From positions 62,001 through 126,000 of the forward strand of contig NZ_JAIFZM010000010.1 in assembly GCF_022095695.1 (NCBI RefSeq): 64,000 nucleotides of DNA, written 5' to 3'. Each line of letters begins with the position of its first letter. The first letter of the stretch is position 1. The notes under the pieces are model-generated. The model had not been told where the DNA came from. It saw only the letters and a program-made list of their open reading frames with translations, and did no database searches. Of the stretch, positions 1 through 7,899 are shown piece by piece. The stretch comes from Oceanobacillus jordanicus. Lineage in GTDB: Bacteria; Bacillota; Bacilli; Bacillales; Amphibacillaceae. The translations under genes were made by a program, and so were the position numbers.

Positions 1-304
1 TTCCGGTATACTGTAAATAATACAGGTAGAATTCATCACTAAAAAGTCTCGGTGCCTTTAAGTTTACGTCTTCTTCAGAAAAACCTACTGGTACAGGAAA
101 ACCCTCTTTTTTAAAGAGGCCTTCTATTTTTTTTACAAACATTTCAGCTAAGCTGAATGCATATTCTAATACCTTTTTAACTTCCTTATCTTCTACATTC
201 TTCAAATAAAAACGAAGCACACATTTTGCCATTGTATTCCCAGTATATGTCGCCCAAAGTTTTCCCATTTCTGCTGAAGTTAAATTTGAGATACCTGTAT
301 TCAT
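1..304 (-). CDS. DUF3231 family protein (C-terminus cut by window edge)
   Basis: The frame is open from ATG at 304 to the window edge and encodes about 101 residues. The N-terminus reads LTSAEMGKLWATYTGNTMAK, which I recognise as the start of the DUF3231 family of Bacillaceae (ferritin-like helical proteins of unknown role, often in two copies per chain). A GGAG ribosome site lies about 8 nt before the ATG. The remainder lies outside the window, so length and intactness cannot be judged. It stands alone, about 200 bp from the next gene. Confidence 0.7.
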   Translation of the reverse strand, partial: MNTGISNLTSAEMGKLWATYTGNTMAKCVLRFYLKNVEDKEVKKVLEYAFSLAEMFVKKIEGLFKKEGFPVPVGFSEEDVNLKAPRLFSDEFYLYYLQYTG

Positions 305-501
305 AACAAAAATTCTCCAATCAATATATCCTTTTCATATATTGTGAGCTATTTAGTAAATAACATGTACTACCAAGAAAAAACTCTTTTGAAAGAATTA
401 ATGATGATGGAGGTTTGCACATCTATTAAGGTTCTGCTAGTCATGACAAAAAAATCAGCTTTCTCTACAGCAAATTATAAAAACCATACTTAAATCATGT
501 T

Positions 502-690
502 TTAGTCCTTCTTGCGTTTTAATATGATTTCAAAGAAGGAAGCTATGCCATAACCTTTTGTACCTGGAGCGAAAATTTGGACTAACTCCCATCCTTCCTT
601 TTCGTGCTCGTGGATAATTGTATGATAGTCTTCTTTGGGTTCTAGTTTAAAGCTAGATAGATCAACTTTGATAAATTTGTGTTCGTACAT
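502..690 (-). CDS. DUF4177 domain-containing small protein
   Basis: A 62-residue protein starting MYEHKFIKVD, with the pattern of DUF4177: an N-terminal MYEYKF-like strand, then HEKEGWELVQIF in the middle and a short basic tail. The start is ATG at 690 because GGAGG (699-703) sits 8 nt upstream; the frame is open a few codons further to a TTG that overlaps this ribosome site and is not credible. Function is unknown; family members are soluble one-domain proteins. It seems monocistronic. Confidence 0.7.
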   Translation of the reverse strand: MYEHKFIKVDLSSFKLEPKEDYHTIIHEHEKEGWELVQIFAPGTKGYGIASFFEIILKRKKD

Positions 691-815
691 AATAGCGGCC
701 TCCAAAAGTTTGTTATAAATACTAATTAAACATAGTAGGCGATTTCCCTTCTTAATTGTTAAGAGAAATAATTAGAGTTCTTATAACACTTCTAGCCATT
801 CCATTGAAATACCAC

Positions 816-1409
816 TTAATTATCCGTCAATAAGACAATATCCTTTATTATGTCATCTTTCTTCACAGGTTTATCAAAGATCGCCATATCATAAAGCGCT
901 CGTATCTTGTTTTTTTCATCAAGTAAATACATGGTGGTGGAATGATATAGTACCGTATCATCCTCTATCTCATATTGCATTTGAAACTCATTCGCAATTT
1001 GCTTTGTTTTTTCTGGAGTTCCTCTCAACCACTTCCACCCCTTCGTATCTGCCTGAAACCCTGTCGCATAGTCGGTGATTACTTCCGGAAGGTCATTATC
1101 TGGATCTAGCGTAATACTGACAAGCTCCACTTCACTGCCAAATAACTCTTCTTCTTTTAACATTGTTTGTAATTCTCGAAAATCCACCATCGTTAATGGG
1201 CAAATGTCTGGGCAATCCGTAAAGAAAAAAGCTACTAATTTCACTTTCCCATTCGTTGATTCAAAAATATCCCCATGCACGTCATCTAATTCAAAAGCGT
1301 TTACTTGATCAAGGATAGGCAATCCATCATTATTTGGCCATAACCAGTAAACGAGGAAAAAACCAGCTATAACGAAACAAAGGAGGAGAAGTTTACCTTT
1401 TTTCTTCAT
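816..1409 (-). CDS. SCO1/SenC family copper chaperone, last gene of the mnx cluster
   Basis: A 197-residue membrane-anchored thioredoxin-fold protein. Residues 6-24 form an uncleaved signal anchor; the copper/thiol site CPDIC (Cys66, Cys70) and the distal ligand His156 (in LYHSTTMYLLD) are both present, so the SCO site is complete. SCO proteins deliver copper to, or reduce the sites of, cuproenzymes outside the membrane. It follows mnxG by about 80 bp on the same strand. The classical Bacillus SG-1 mnx operon also has an SCO-like gene (mnxC), which I recall as lying upstream of mnxD rather than after mnxG. Role as copper loader of MnxG is inference from family plus position. Confidence 0.85.
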   Translation of the reverse strand: MKKKGKLLLLCFVIAGFFLVYWLWPNNDGLPILDQVNAFELDDVHGDIFESTNGKVKLVAFFFTDCPDICPLTMVDFRELQTMLKEEELFGSEVELVSITLDPDNDLPEVITDYATGFQADTKGWKWLRGTPEKTKQIANEFQMQYEIEDDTVLYHSTTMYLLDEKNKIRALYDMAIFDKPVKKDDIIKDIVLLTDN

Positions 1410-1429
1410 ATTTCATCACCTTCCAAACA

Positions 1430-1464
1430 CCCCTTACTGGCGAGGTCATACAGCCAGTAAGGGC
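1430..1464 (-). promoter_or_regulatory. Intercistronic stem-loop between mnxG and the SCO gene
   Basis: CCCTTACTGGC (1431-1441) and GCCAGTAAGGG (1453-1463) form a perfect 11-bp stem with an 11-nt loop. No T-run follows on the minus strand, so it is not a standard terminator. It may stabilise or punctuate the mRNA between mnxG and the SCO gene. Confidence 0.6.
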
Positions 1465-1489
1465 GAGACTAATGGCTACGTGACAATGA

Positions 1490-4400
1490 TCATATTTCAT
1501 TTTTGCTCTTATTTCTCAACTCGAGGAGATGGTCTTTTAAAGAACTGTGAACGCGAATAATTCCCCACATTCCTTGTTCGATATCCCAGCGAATGTTACC
1601 AGAGCGATACATGTAATCTCCTGGATAGTTATATAAACTACCAGCACCATAATGCAGAGGTAAGTCCACTGCATGCCCTGTAACAATCTCCCCTTCGATG
1701 GATCTTACCTCGGAAGAAATATCTTTATCATCATTATTCCAATAGTGTCCATGAATATGGAATGTATGGGAACGTCGGCGTTCGGATGGGTTTACTAATC
1801 GTATTGTTATTGGATCACCTGGATACGCTTCAAACAACGGGGTAGAAGGATCGCCAAACACCTTTGAACTGAATAAATCCTTAAGCTCCGCATGCTTTTG
1901 TAATCGGTTGATTAATCGTTCTGTACGATAATTGAATCCTCTTGAACCATTATCATACGTGTCTATCAATTCCTCAATTTCTTCTGCATCTACTCCACCT
2001 AATATGCCATCTACTGGGTCAATAATTAGGTTTCCTTTTCGATTAACCAGTCGTGCTCCATCATACATAACAAGGACAAACTCCCTTGTATCTGGTAAAA
2101 AAGGATTTCTTAAGACAACATTAGCACCCGTTTCTACTTCTTCTCCTGTAAAAGGATCTAGATAGATCGTTCCTTTCGGCTCCGCTATAAAGGCACCGAA
2201 CGTACCAAGGGAGCGGTGATTTCGAATATCCGCCATATCCCATAATCCACATGCACCAACCGCGTTGTTTACATACCATTTGTAGGTGATGACATCGCCA
2301 GGTGCTACTGTTTGATCAGGATTGAAGCCAACTGTCTCTCCTGCTGAAGTTTTTACATCATAATCAAGAAGCTGAGCATGTAACGAGATTCGGAGAGATG
2401 GCGGATAAAATGCCTGCTCTTTAACAGGTGGGTATTTCCAAATCCCGTTTGGATACGGAAATTTATCTCGCTCCAGTCGAGACGTTAGATTTATTTCTAC
2501 CACATCACCTTGGTTGGCACGAATAATAAGCGGCTCTGGATTTTTACCATTTAAAATTTCTTCTACATCCTCTTCAAGGGCAAATACAATCCCAAAAGGA
2601 TCTCGCTCACCCCAGTTACTATAAATAATTGGGGTATGAAAGGCGACGATATTAAAGGTTTTTACCGGAGCATCTACAGGACCTGGAGAAGTAACGACCT
2701 CAGCCTTTGCTGGAGGCTTTCCTGTCGGTTCCGGAAGGGCCTTCGTGCGTTTGGGCGGAGGATTCTGATCTGGCAATGGAATAAGAAAATCCACTTCTTC
2801 ATCAAATGCCCGTATTAATCCCCATAAGCCGTTCCATAAATCTTCTTCCGTTTCAAATGTCCACAGGTAGTCTCCCGCCCGTGGCACATACATTTGTAAT
2901 GTAAAGGATTCAGAAATACTAATGTGCTGCTGGTCTCTTACCTTTGTTTCAGAATCAGGATATTCTGCCTTCCAGCGTAATCCATGTATGTTAAAACTAT
3001 GTGATTCCTCTTGAGATCCTTGTAATAGCCTTATCCGAATAGGATCCCCCTCATAACTTTGTAAAATAGGAGTAATCGGATCACCATTTACAAACGAACT
3101 AAAGGAATAGGCTGGATCATTGTCCTTTCCTAAGCGGAATTGGAGCGGTTCGTTTTTATAATTGACCCCAAACAAACCTGGATCATCCTGGGAACTAGGA
3201 AATTCTGGTGGTTGAAGAGGACAGCCATCTTTATCAAAAAGCAAGGAGAAATCGTGTACCATCAAGGTCATATCACGGTAATCCGGAATAAGCGGTTGCG
3301 TAACCGTAATTTGCGCACCATGATCCACTACTTCCCCTGTCTTGGAATCCAAGAAAGAGCTAAACCGTGGATGCACAACCCCTGTACCAAAGACACCATG
3401 CTGTTGATGAAAATTGGCAAATAAATGATCATGAAAAAACCAAGCTTTTAACTCCACATCGGCGAAATATTCGTATCGGATTGTTTCCCCTGATAGAACG
3501 CTAGAATCATAGTTCCAGCCTACATTTGACCCATCTGATACAAGCACATCAAATTTCACAAAATGCACATGAAAGGATGCTTCATATGCTCTTGTTACAA
3601 GCTGGAATGCGTTTCCAGCTGCCACTTCAGGAAGACAATTCGTAAAGTTAATCCGCACACAGCTGTTTGCTGTCATATGAAGGACTAGTGGTTCCGGTTC
3701 CTTTTTCCCGCTTAAAACATCTCCCCTATCCTCATCTAATACATATATCCTCCCAATTGGATCATTCCATCCTTGACGATTATAGACAATAGGTAGTTGA
3801 ATAAGGGAAACATTAAACTCCTGCACGACTGGGTTCTCCGCAACGGCACAGGCGTCTGCAAACACCGCACCAGGTCGTGGTTTTCCCACCGCTGCATTTC
3901 TTTCCAACTGTGTCATATCACGTCCGCCGACAATCCCAAGCGGTGGCCGCGGTGCTTTACAGCCAAGCTTTCCAGGAATAAAGTTAGGAAAACCAGGTTT
4001 CTCTTTTGTTGGCTTAGGTGGGCATGGACGGTCTGGCAATGGCTGTAATTGCGCGATCGGTTCCCCATTTGGATAACATTGGCTTCCATCCTGAAGTGTA
4101 TCAAAAATGCGGTTCAATCCCCACATCCCTACACCGAAGTGAGGATAGAGGTGACAGTGAATGATGACATCCCCAAACGCACCTTGAAGAGAGCCTAATC
4201 CATAATGGGGTTGGATGGTATACCAGGATTGAGGACTTACCGCTTGTGCATCCAATATTTCTGATTCTGTATTTTTCGGGTCTTTTGGCCATTGATGAAC
4301 ATGATAATGAAAGGCATGCGTTTCTTTGACACCTGCATGAACAAGCCTGATTTTAACAGGGTCTCCACGATATCCTCGCAAAATTGGTGTGGCAGGATCA

Positions 4401-5158
4401 CCAAACACCCAAGAATCATGGTGAACCTCCTCCCCTTCACAATCAGGGCAAACCACTCCTTCTTCCAATAAGCGAGCTCGGTTTTCCATCGGCTCATAGC
4501 GATAGTTTATCGCATGCGTTGATTCCCGCTCTTGGTTAGTCATGGGATCTAACGGCCGATTCCCTGTGACATCCTTCGTGGGCATTTCATCATGAAAAAT
4601 AAAAGCGTACTCTCGGACTGATGGCAAAAATGGATGATGTACATCTGCATACACACCACTATTTAAAGGGCCACCTGTCACTGGATCGGTCCACCAAGAC
4701 CCACGTGGTTGAACAAATAAGCACCCAAACATCCCATTAATATTGGTTCCCTCATCACTACTATCTGGATCACCTAAATCGGAAAACATATAAACACCTT
4801 CGTGATTGACGTTTAGTGAATAAAGAATCTTCTCTCCTGTTTCTGCCAGAGAACTTGGGTTTAAGCCAACATTGGCACCATCGGAATTGAGAACATTATA
4901 ATCCGCTTCTTGAAAATGCATCCCTGTTGCATAGTGGATTTGATTTTCAAATAAAACCTCTACCTCATCCCCGACATTCGCTCTAATACAAAGGGGTTCC
5001 ACCAAGCTGACTGGGGTGAATGGATTTTTTCGTACTAATTCCTTCACTTTCTCTTCGTTTTCTTTTAAGACATACATTATCCCATCACGGTTGTAATCAC
5101 CAAAATTATTTAGGACAATTCGAATCGATATCGCAACAACATGATAATGGCGCTTCAT
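1490..5158 (-). CDS. mnxG: MnxG-like giant multicopper oxidase (Mn(II) oxidase catalytic subunit)
   Basis: A protein of 1222 residues, close to the roughly 1200 of MnxG from marine Bacillus spores. Three homologous units of about 400 residues each open with a strand such as FNVSLIQLPIVYN and contain GDPxTPIL...GDPxxIRL. Copper motifs: HAFHYHVHQW near 281-290, HCHLYPHFGVGMW near 334-346, HVH at 530-532, HDH at 576-578. The HCHxxxHxxxxM block thus precedes the HxH pair, the reverse of laccases. Units two and three carry degenerate copies (HSFNIHG near 720, HTFHIHGHYW near 1131). Proline-rich linkers join the units. MnxG oxidises Mn(II) to Mn(IV) oxide on the exosporium with MnxE/MnxF. Start ATG at 5158 is chosen for its AAGGGGGG site; an in-frame ATG at 5188 overlaps mnxF. 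Confidence 0.93.
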   Translation of the reverse strand: MKRHYHVVAISIRIVLNNFGDYNRDGIMYVLKENEEKVKELVRKNPFTPVSLVEPLCIRANVGDEVEVLFENQIHYATGMHFQEADYNVLNSDGANVGLNPSSLAETGEKILYSLNVNHEGVYMFSDLGDPDSSDEGTNINGMFGCLFVQPRGSWWTDPVTGGPLNSGVYADVHHPFLPSVREYAFIFHDEMPTKDVTGNRPLDPMTNQERESTHAINYRYEPMENRARLLEEGVVCPDCEGEEVHHDSWVFGDPATPILRGYRGDPVKIRLVHAGVKETHAFHYHVHQWPKDPKNTESEILDAQAVSPQSWYTIQPHYGLGSLQGAFGDVIIHCHLYPHFGVGMWGLNRIFDTLQDGSQCYPNGEPIAQLQPLPDRPCPPKPTKEKPGFPNFIPGKLGCKAPRPPLGIVGGRDMTQLERNAAVGKPRPGAVFADACAVAENPVVQEFNVSLIQLPIVYNRQGWNDPIGRIYVLDEDRGDVLSGKKEPEPLVLHMTANSCVRINFTNCLPEVAAGNAFQLVTRAYEASFHVHFVKFDVLVSDGSNVGWNYDSSVLSGETIRYEYFADVELKAWFFHDHLFANFHQQHGVFGTGVVHPRFSSFLDSKTGEVVDHGAQITVTQPLIPDYRDMTLMVHDFSLLFDKDGCPLQPPEFPSSQDDPGLFGVNYKNEPLQFRLGKDNDPAYSFSSFVNGDPITPILQSYEGDPIRIRLLQGSQEESHSFNIHGLRWKAEYPDSETKVRDQQHISISESFTLQMYVPRAGDYLWTFETEEDLWNGLWGLIRAFDEEVDFLIPLPDQNPPPKRTKALPEPTGKPPAKAEVVTSPGPVDAPVKTFNIVAFHTPIIYSNWGERDPFGIVFALEEDVEEILNGKNPEPLIIRANQGDVVEINLTSRLERDKFPYPNGIWKYPPVKEQAFYPPSLRISLHAQLLDYDVKTSAGETVGFNPDQTVAPGDVITYKWYVNNAVGACGLWDMADIRNHRSLGTFGAFIAEPKGTIYLDPFTGEEVETGANVVLRNPFLPDTREFVLVMYDGARLVNRKGNLIIDPVDGILGGVDAEEIEELIDTYDNGSRGFNYRTERLINRLQKHAELKDLFSSKVFGDPSTPLFEAYPGDPITIRLVNPSERRRSHTFHIHGHYWNNDDKDISSEVRSIEGEIVTGHAVDLPLHYGAGSLYNYPGDYMYRSGNIRWDIEQGMWGIIRVHSSLKDHLLELRNKSKNEI

Positions 5159-5177
5159 ATCTTCCCCCCTTGGTGAC

Positions 5178-5486
5178 TTAGAAATCATCCCTTAATTCAG
5201 GAATTCTTGGTTGCCCCTTTTGTTGGATATAGAAGACTTCGATCTGATGGATGTGAATATACCACTGCCGATTTTCTAGTTCCGAAATGGTCGTGACTTT
5301 CACATCAACCACAGCCTGGTCCTCAATAACCTCCACTAGTTTTCCAATAAAGATATAGGGAAAAGATGGCGTCATAATGAATATGTTTTTACCAATTCCC
5401 TCTATAAACTCCTCGATAAGAGCTTGATCATGAATGATATTGACAGTAGGGTACTCCCACTCTGTATTAGCCTTTTCTTGACTCAT
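5178..5486 (-). CDS. mnxF: MnxF-like small subunit of the Mn oxidase complex
   Basis: A 102-residue protein directly upstream of mnxG, matching mnxF by position and size. The core (about 27-90) reads as a small beta-barrel pattern: IGKNIFIMT, then FIGKLVEVIEDQAVVDV, then WYIHIHQIEVFYI, resembling Sm-like/DUF2642 proteins of spores. In marine Bacillus, MnxE and MnxF form a hexamer bound to MnxG. No signal peptide. The ribosome site AAAAGGGGGG precedes the ATG by 6 nt. Assignment of the F rather than E name rests on adjacency to mnxG. Confidence 0.78.
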   Translation of the reverse strand: MSQEKANTEWEYPTVNIIHDQALIEEFIEGIGKNIFIMTPSFPYIFIGKLVEVIEDQAVVDVKVTTISELENRQWYIHIHQIEVFYIQQKGQPRIPELRDDF

Positions 5487-5500
5487 TACTATCCCCCCTT

Positions 5501-5824
5501 TTACGAAAGTGGAAGCCTTGCATTACAATCAAAGTCAGGTGTGAAATGCGCAATTTTTTCTAAAGGAATACTTAATGGGGTAGGAAAATTAAAGAATGGG
5601 GCATTCACCATTTTTATATTTACTGGGAAAAGTGTAAGCTGCCCTTGCTGAACATCCGTAATTTCGCCACAAAACACAGGGCGAAAGGTTTGACCAAATA
5701 AATTTAACTGATCTGATTCTGTCACAAGCAGAATACTTTCTCCTTTTAGGGCTAATAATTCTCTAAAAAAACGATCATCTACTTCTATTTCTTCTTCCAT
5801 AACTGGCTTCTTTTCCTTTACCAT
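5501..5824 (-). CDS. mnxE: MnxE-like small subunit of the Mn oxidase complex
   Basis: A 107-residue protein 14 bp upstream of mnxF. It has an acidic N-terminus (EEEIEVDD) and then an Sm-like pattern: LKGESILLVTE, CGEITDVQQGQLTLFP, IPLEKIAHFTPDF. The pattern GES-V-x-T ... G-I-x-V ... L ... IPxxxI is the same as in DUF2642 spore proteins. MnxE is the partner of MnxF in the hexamer that binds copper and MnxG. An AAAAGGAGGGG ribosome site precedes the ATG. Very similar ribosome sites before mnxE, mnxF and mnxG suggest strong, balanced translation. Confidence 0.76.
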   Translation of the reverse strand: MVKEKKPVMEEEIEVDDRFFRELLALKGESILLVTESDQLNLFGQTFRPVFCGEITDVQQGQLTLFPVNIKMVNAPFFNFPTPLSIPLEKIAHFTPDFDCNARLPLS

Positions 5825-5839
5825 GAAACTCCCCTCCTT

Positions 5840-6460
5840 TTACGTTGCATCCCTTTTATTATTGTAAAAGTGCTTAAAACCATTTGTAACCAGGCTCAAC
5901 AAACGAATTGTTTCAATGTATTTTATTTCTTGAAAATCAATTTTCTCTTTTTTCCCCAGCAGTGTGATCGTTAATTTTTCTTCCGATCTGGAAATCTTCC
6001 CAAGTCTTTTTACATTCTCATCAAACCAAATATTCACCCACGTGTCTTTCCACGTATCTAAATTTGTCTGTAACGTCTCTTCAAAAAATTGCTGTTTCAA
6101 ATTATCCCGTTTTGAAACGGTCTCCCCAAATTGCCGTAAGAGCTTTGTACGCAAATTATTGTCATAGAGATAATGCTGATGTGCATTCGAATAAGTAGGA
6201 ATCCCGTAGACAATGTTAGCTGATTCGATAACTGAATAAGGAATCCACACACGCTCTTTTAAATTGGTGATCATGACAAAATCCCGCCCAACCGTACTCA
6301 CCTTTCCCTCCTTGTAATGGGATTCCGTACCAACCGTAAAATAAACCTCTACCTGTTGATTCCGTTTGGATTTAAAAAACTTTCGGAGCGTTAACAGCTT
6401 TCCTCGTTTTTTATTGTGCTGTGTTAGATGGAGTGTGTTCGCTCTGTCCATATATTCCAT
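5840..6460 (-). CDS. MnxD-like protein with two Sm-type repeats; true start probably about 6649
   Basis: From ATG 6460 the protein has 206 residues, with two Sm-like blocks: VEVYFTVG...GKVSTVGRDFVMI...WIPYSVIESANI and VNIWFDENVKRLGKISRSEEKLTI...IDFQEIKYIETI. Between them is LLRQFGETVSKRDNLKQQFF. The gene starting at 7900 encodes a paralogue with the same layout (FHFGETVTKSPFLINLFF). The reading frame is open 63 codons further upstream, and similarity to the paralogue continues across this ATG, so the real protein is probably about 269 residues (see the site at 6647-6665). By position it corresponds to mnxD; the role is unknown, perhaps a structural spore-surface partner of the oxidase. Confidence 0.75.
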   Translation of the reverse strand: MEYMDRANTLHLTQHNKKRGKLLTLRKFFKSKRNQQVEVYFTVGTESHYKEGKVSTVGRDFVMITNLKERVWIPYSVIESANIVYGIPTYSNAHQHYLYDNNLRTKLLRQFGETVSKRDNLKQQFFEETLQTNLDTWKDTWVNIWFDENVKRLGKISRSEEKLTITLLGKKEKIDFQEIKYIETIRLLSLVTNGFKHFYNNKRDAT

Positions 6461-6646
6461 TAGTAAGCGTGTCTCTTCTGTCGTCGTAAATGTAGTAGGT
6501 GAAGTGAGTCCCTCCCCCCTCCGTTGATTCAGTTCATTAATCGAATCTTTCTTTCTAGCTTCCTGTTTTCTTTGTTCAAGTAAGTTCTCTGTATATTCGT
6601 TTAAGTGGATTTTCCTTTTTATAAGCTTCTTATCCTGGTGGTTTTC

Positions 6647-6665
6647 GATTCCGTTCCCCTCCTTT
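6647..6665 (-). promoter_or_regulatory. Strong ribosome site followed by ATC, no canonical start codon
   Basis: AAAGGAGGGG (6656-6665) is followed after 6 nt by ATC (6649-6647), in frame with the MnxD-like protein. The 63 codons from there to ATG 6460 contain no stop and no ATG, GTG or TTG. Either a rare ATC start is used or the original start codon has been mutated. Confidence 0.5.
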
Positions 6666-6678
6666 CAACGCCTCTCAT

Positions 6679-7149
6679 TCATACTCGTAAGGAGTAAAAT
6701 AACAAACCAAACGTGGAAATAACCAAGCCTGTGCCAAATAAACTAAACAGCATCATGTGCTGCTCCACATCAATAAAATAGGCAGCCGGTAACCCACATA
6801 ATGCCGGATTCTCCACCACAGCCCCAAACATTGTTCCCATAATCGCCCCAAGGCTGCCTTGAGAGAAGCCCGCTAATAATGACTGAAATCGGGTGAGTGC
6901 TCCATATAGGATCCCGATACCGCCACCAACCATTGTAGAAATTATAGCTAACGTACCGAGATTGAAAGGAAACATAAAAAAAAGCATCATAGCAAGATTG
7001 AAGGAGAGAATGCCACTACCAACCATCGCCATGACCATCCCGAATCTGTCCGTAAACAATTTCCTTTTTTTATACATCACGACATAAAAGAGAAGGCCAA
7101 TCACACCATTTAAACAAAACAGGACGAAAAGGAATTGGGATATATTCAC
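6679..7149 (-). CDS. Small glycine-rich membrane protein of the mnx cluster (second of a tandem pair)
   Basis: A 156-residue protein with about four membrane segments: FLFVLFCLNGVIGLLFYVV, then two glycine-rich segments (MVGSGILSFNL..., MVGGGIGILYGAL), and a C-terminal hydrophobic stretch. The start is GTG at 7149, set by AAAGGAG 8 nt upstream; an upstream in-frame extension overlaps the previous gene and lacks a ribosome site. The core GALTRFQSLLAGFSQGSLGA aligns with GALFDYQTLLTGYINGLMMG of the gene before it, so the two are tandem duplicates. I do not recognise a named family. The operon position matches the first mnx genes (mnxA/mnxB region); a membrane or metal-handling role is inference. 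Confidence 0.7.
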   Translation of the reverse strand: MNISQFLFVLFCLNGVIGLLFYVVMYKKRKLFTDRFGMVMAMVGSGILSFNLAMMLFFMFPFNLGTLAIISTMVGGGIGILYGALTRFQSLLAGFSQGSLGAIMGTMFGAVVENPALCGLPAAYFIDVEQHMMLFSLFGTGLVISTFGLLFYSLRV

Positions 7150-7165
7150 AAGTGCGTCTCCTTTC

Positions 7166-7585
7166 TTATGTATTTTTAGCGGAAAGGAAAACGAGTACAA
7201 GAGAAAACAGGAAAACGACCTCAATGAATAGTAGAAAGAGGACACTGTTATTGGCCGCTGCTCCCACCATCGGTGCCATCATCCCCATCATTAAACCATT
7301 GATATATCCTGTTAAAAGCGTTTGGTAGTCAAATAACGCACCAAAAATAGCCCCAATAAGCATTCCTATAACGGCGGTAATCATGGTAACGATGACGAAT
7401 TTTAAGGGAAATTGATAAATGAGTAGGACACCTGTGGCAATGGCACCAAATCCTCCTACCAACATGGAGATATTCATCCCTAGTTGAAAGCCGATGATTT
7501 TCCGGATTTTATAAAGGTATAAATAAAGTATTACGATCAGGACAAGGTTCCCATATAATAAAAATCCTAAATTCCCCATTATCAC
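7166..7585 (-). CDS. Small glycine-rich membrane protein, first gene of the mnx cluster
   Basis: A 139-residue protein with four predicted membrane segments: LVLIVILYLYLY, IGFQLGMNISMLVGGFGAI, VTMITAVIGMLIGAIFGAL, and a C-terminal VLFLLFIEVVFLFSLVLVF. It ends 16 bp before its paralogue and shares the GALxxxQxLLxGxxxG core with it. Start is GTG at 7585, with GGGGGAG 7 nt upstream; ATG 7579 is the alternative. Membrane helices rich in GxxxG suggest tight helix packing. The family is not one I can name. Confidence 0.7.
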   Translation of the reverse strand: MIMGNLGFLLYGNLVLIVILYLYLYKIRKIIGFQLGMNISMLVGGFGAIATGVLLIYQFPLKFVIVTMITAVIGMLIGAIFGALFDYQTLLTGYINGLMMGMMAPMVGAAANNSVLFLLFIEVVFLFSLVLVFLSAKNT

Positions 7586-7644
7586 TGGTTTTCTCCCCCA
7601 AACTTCCCATTTATCCCGGAATAACTGTCCGTAAGACTCCCACT

Positions 7645-7670
7645 TAAATCATGAAGTGAAACCGTGATGT
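7645..7670 (-). promoter_or_regulatory. Weak candidate sigma-K promoter for the mnx operon
   Basis: On the minus strand CATGATTTA (7653-7645) differs by one base from the sigma-K -10 consensus CATANNNTA, with AC (7670-7669) 15 nt upstream. It lies about 60 bp before the first cluster gene. The fit is imperfect and a second site near 7774 (CATAGCAAT) is also possible. Confidence 0.3.
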
Positions 7671-7844
7671 TTAGGTGAGAGTAAACGGACGCTAACACCC
7701 CGATTTGTTCAACTAACAATCAGTGTGAAGAACAAAGCCCCCACCAAATGAAGTGTCACTTTATAATTGCTATGTTTTTAGAGGCTTGGTCTATTACCAG
7801 CAATCAAATCTTTACAATGAATCAATTTAGACTTCTGCCCAACA

Positions 7845-7871
7845 ACAAAATCAACTAATACCCATACACTA
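7845..7871 (+). promoter_or_regulatory. Candidate sigma-K promoter for the divergent gene at 7900
   Basis: AC (7845-7846), 16-nt spacer, then CATACACTA (7863-7871), an exact match to CATANNNTA with the usual -35 AC. It lies about 30 bp before the coding region, so the 5' leader is short. Sigma-K is the late mother-cell sigma factor that drives outer spore-layer genes. Confidence 0.6.
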
Positions 7872-7899
7872 GGTGTATGCACAGAAGTAAAGGGGGTTG

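Noticed and set aside
1932..4497. Several open frames on both strands inside mnxG
   Set aside because: They overlap a long, clearly coding gene with strong motifs and have no ribosome sites or family resemblance.
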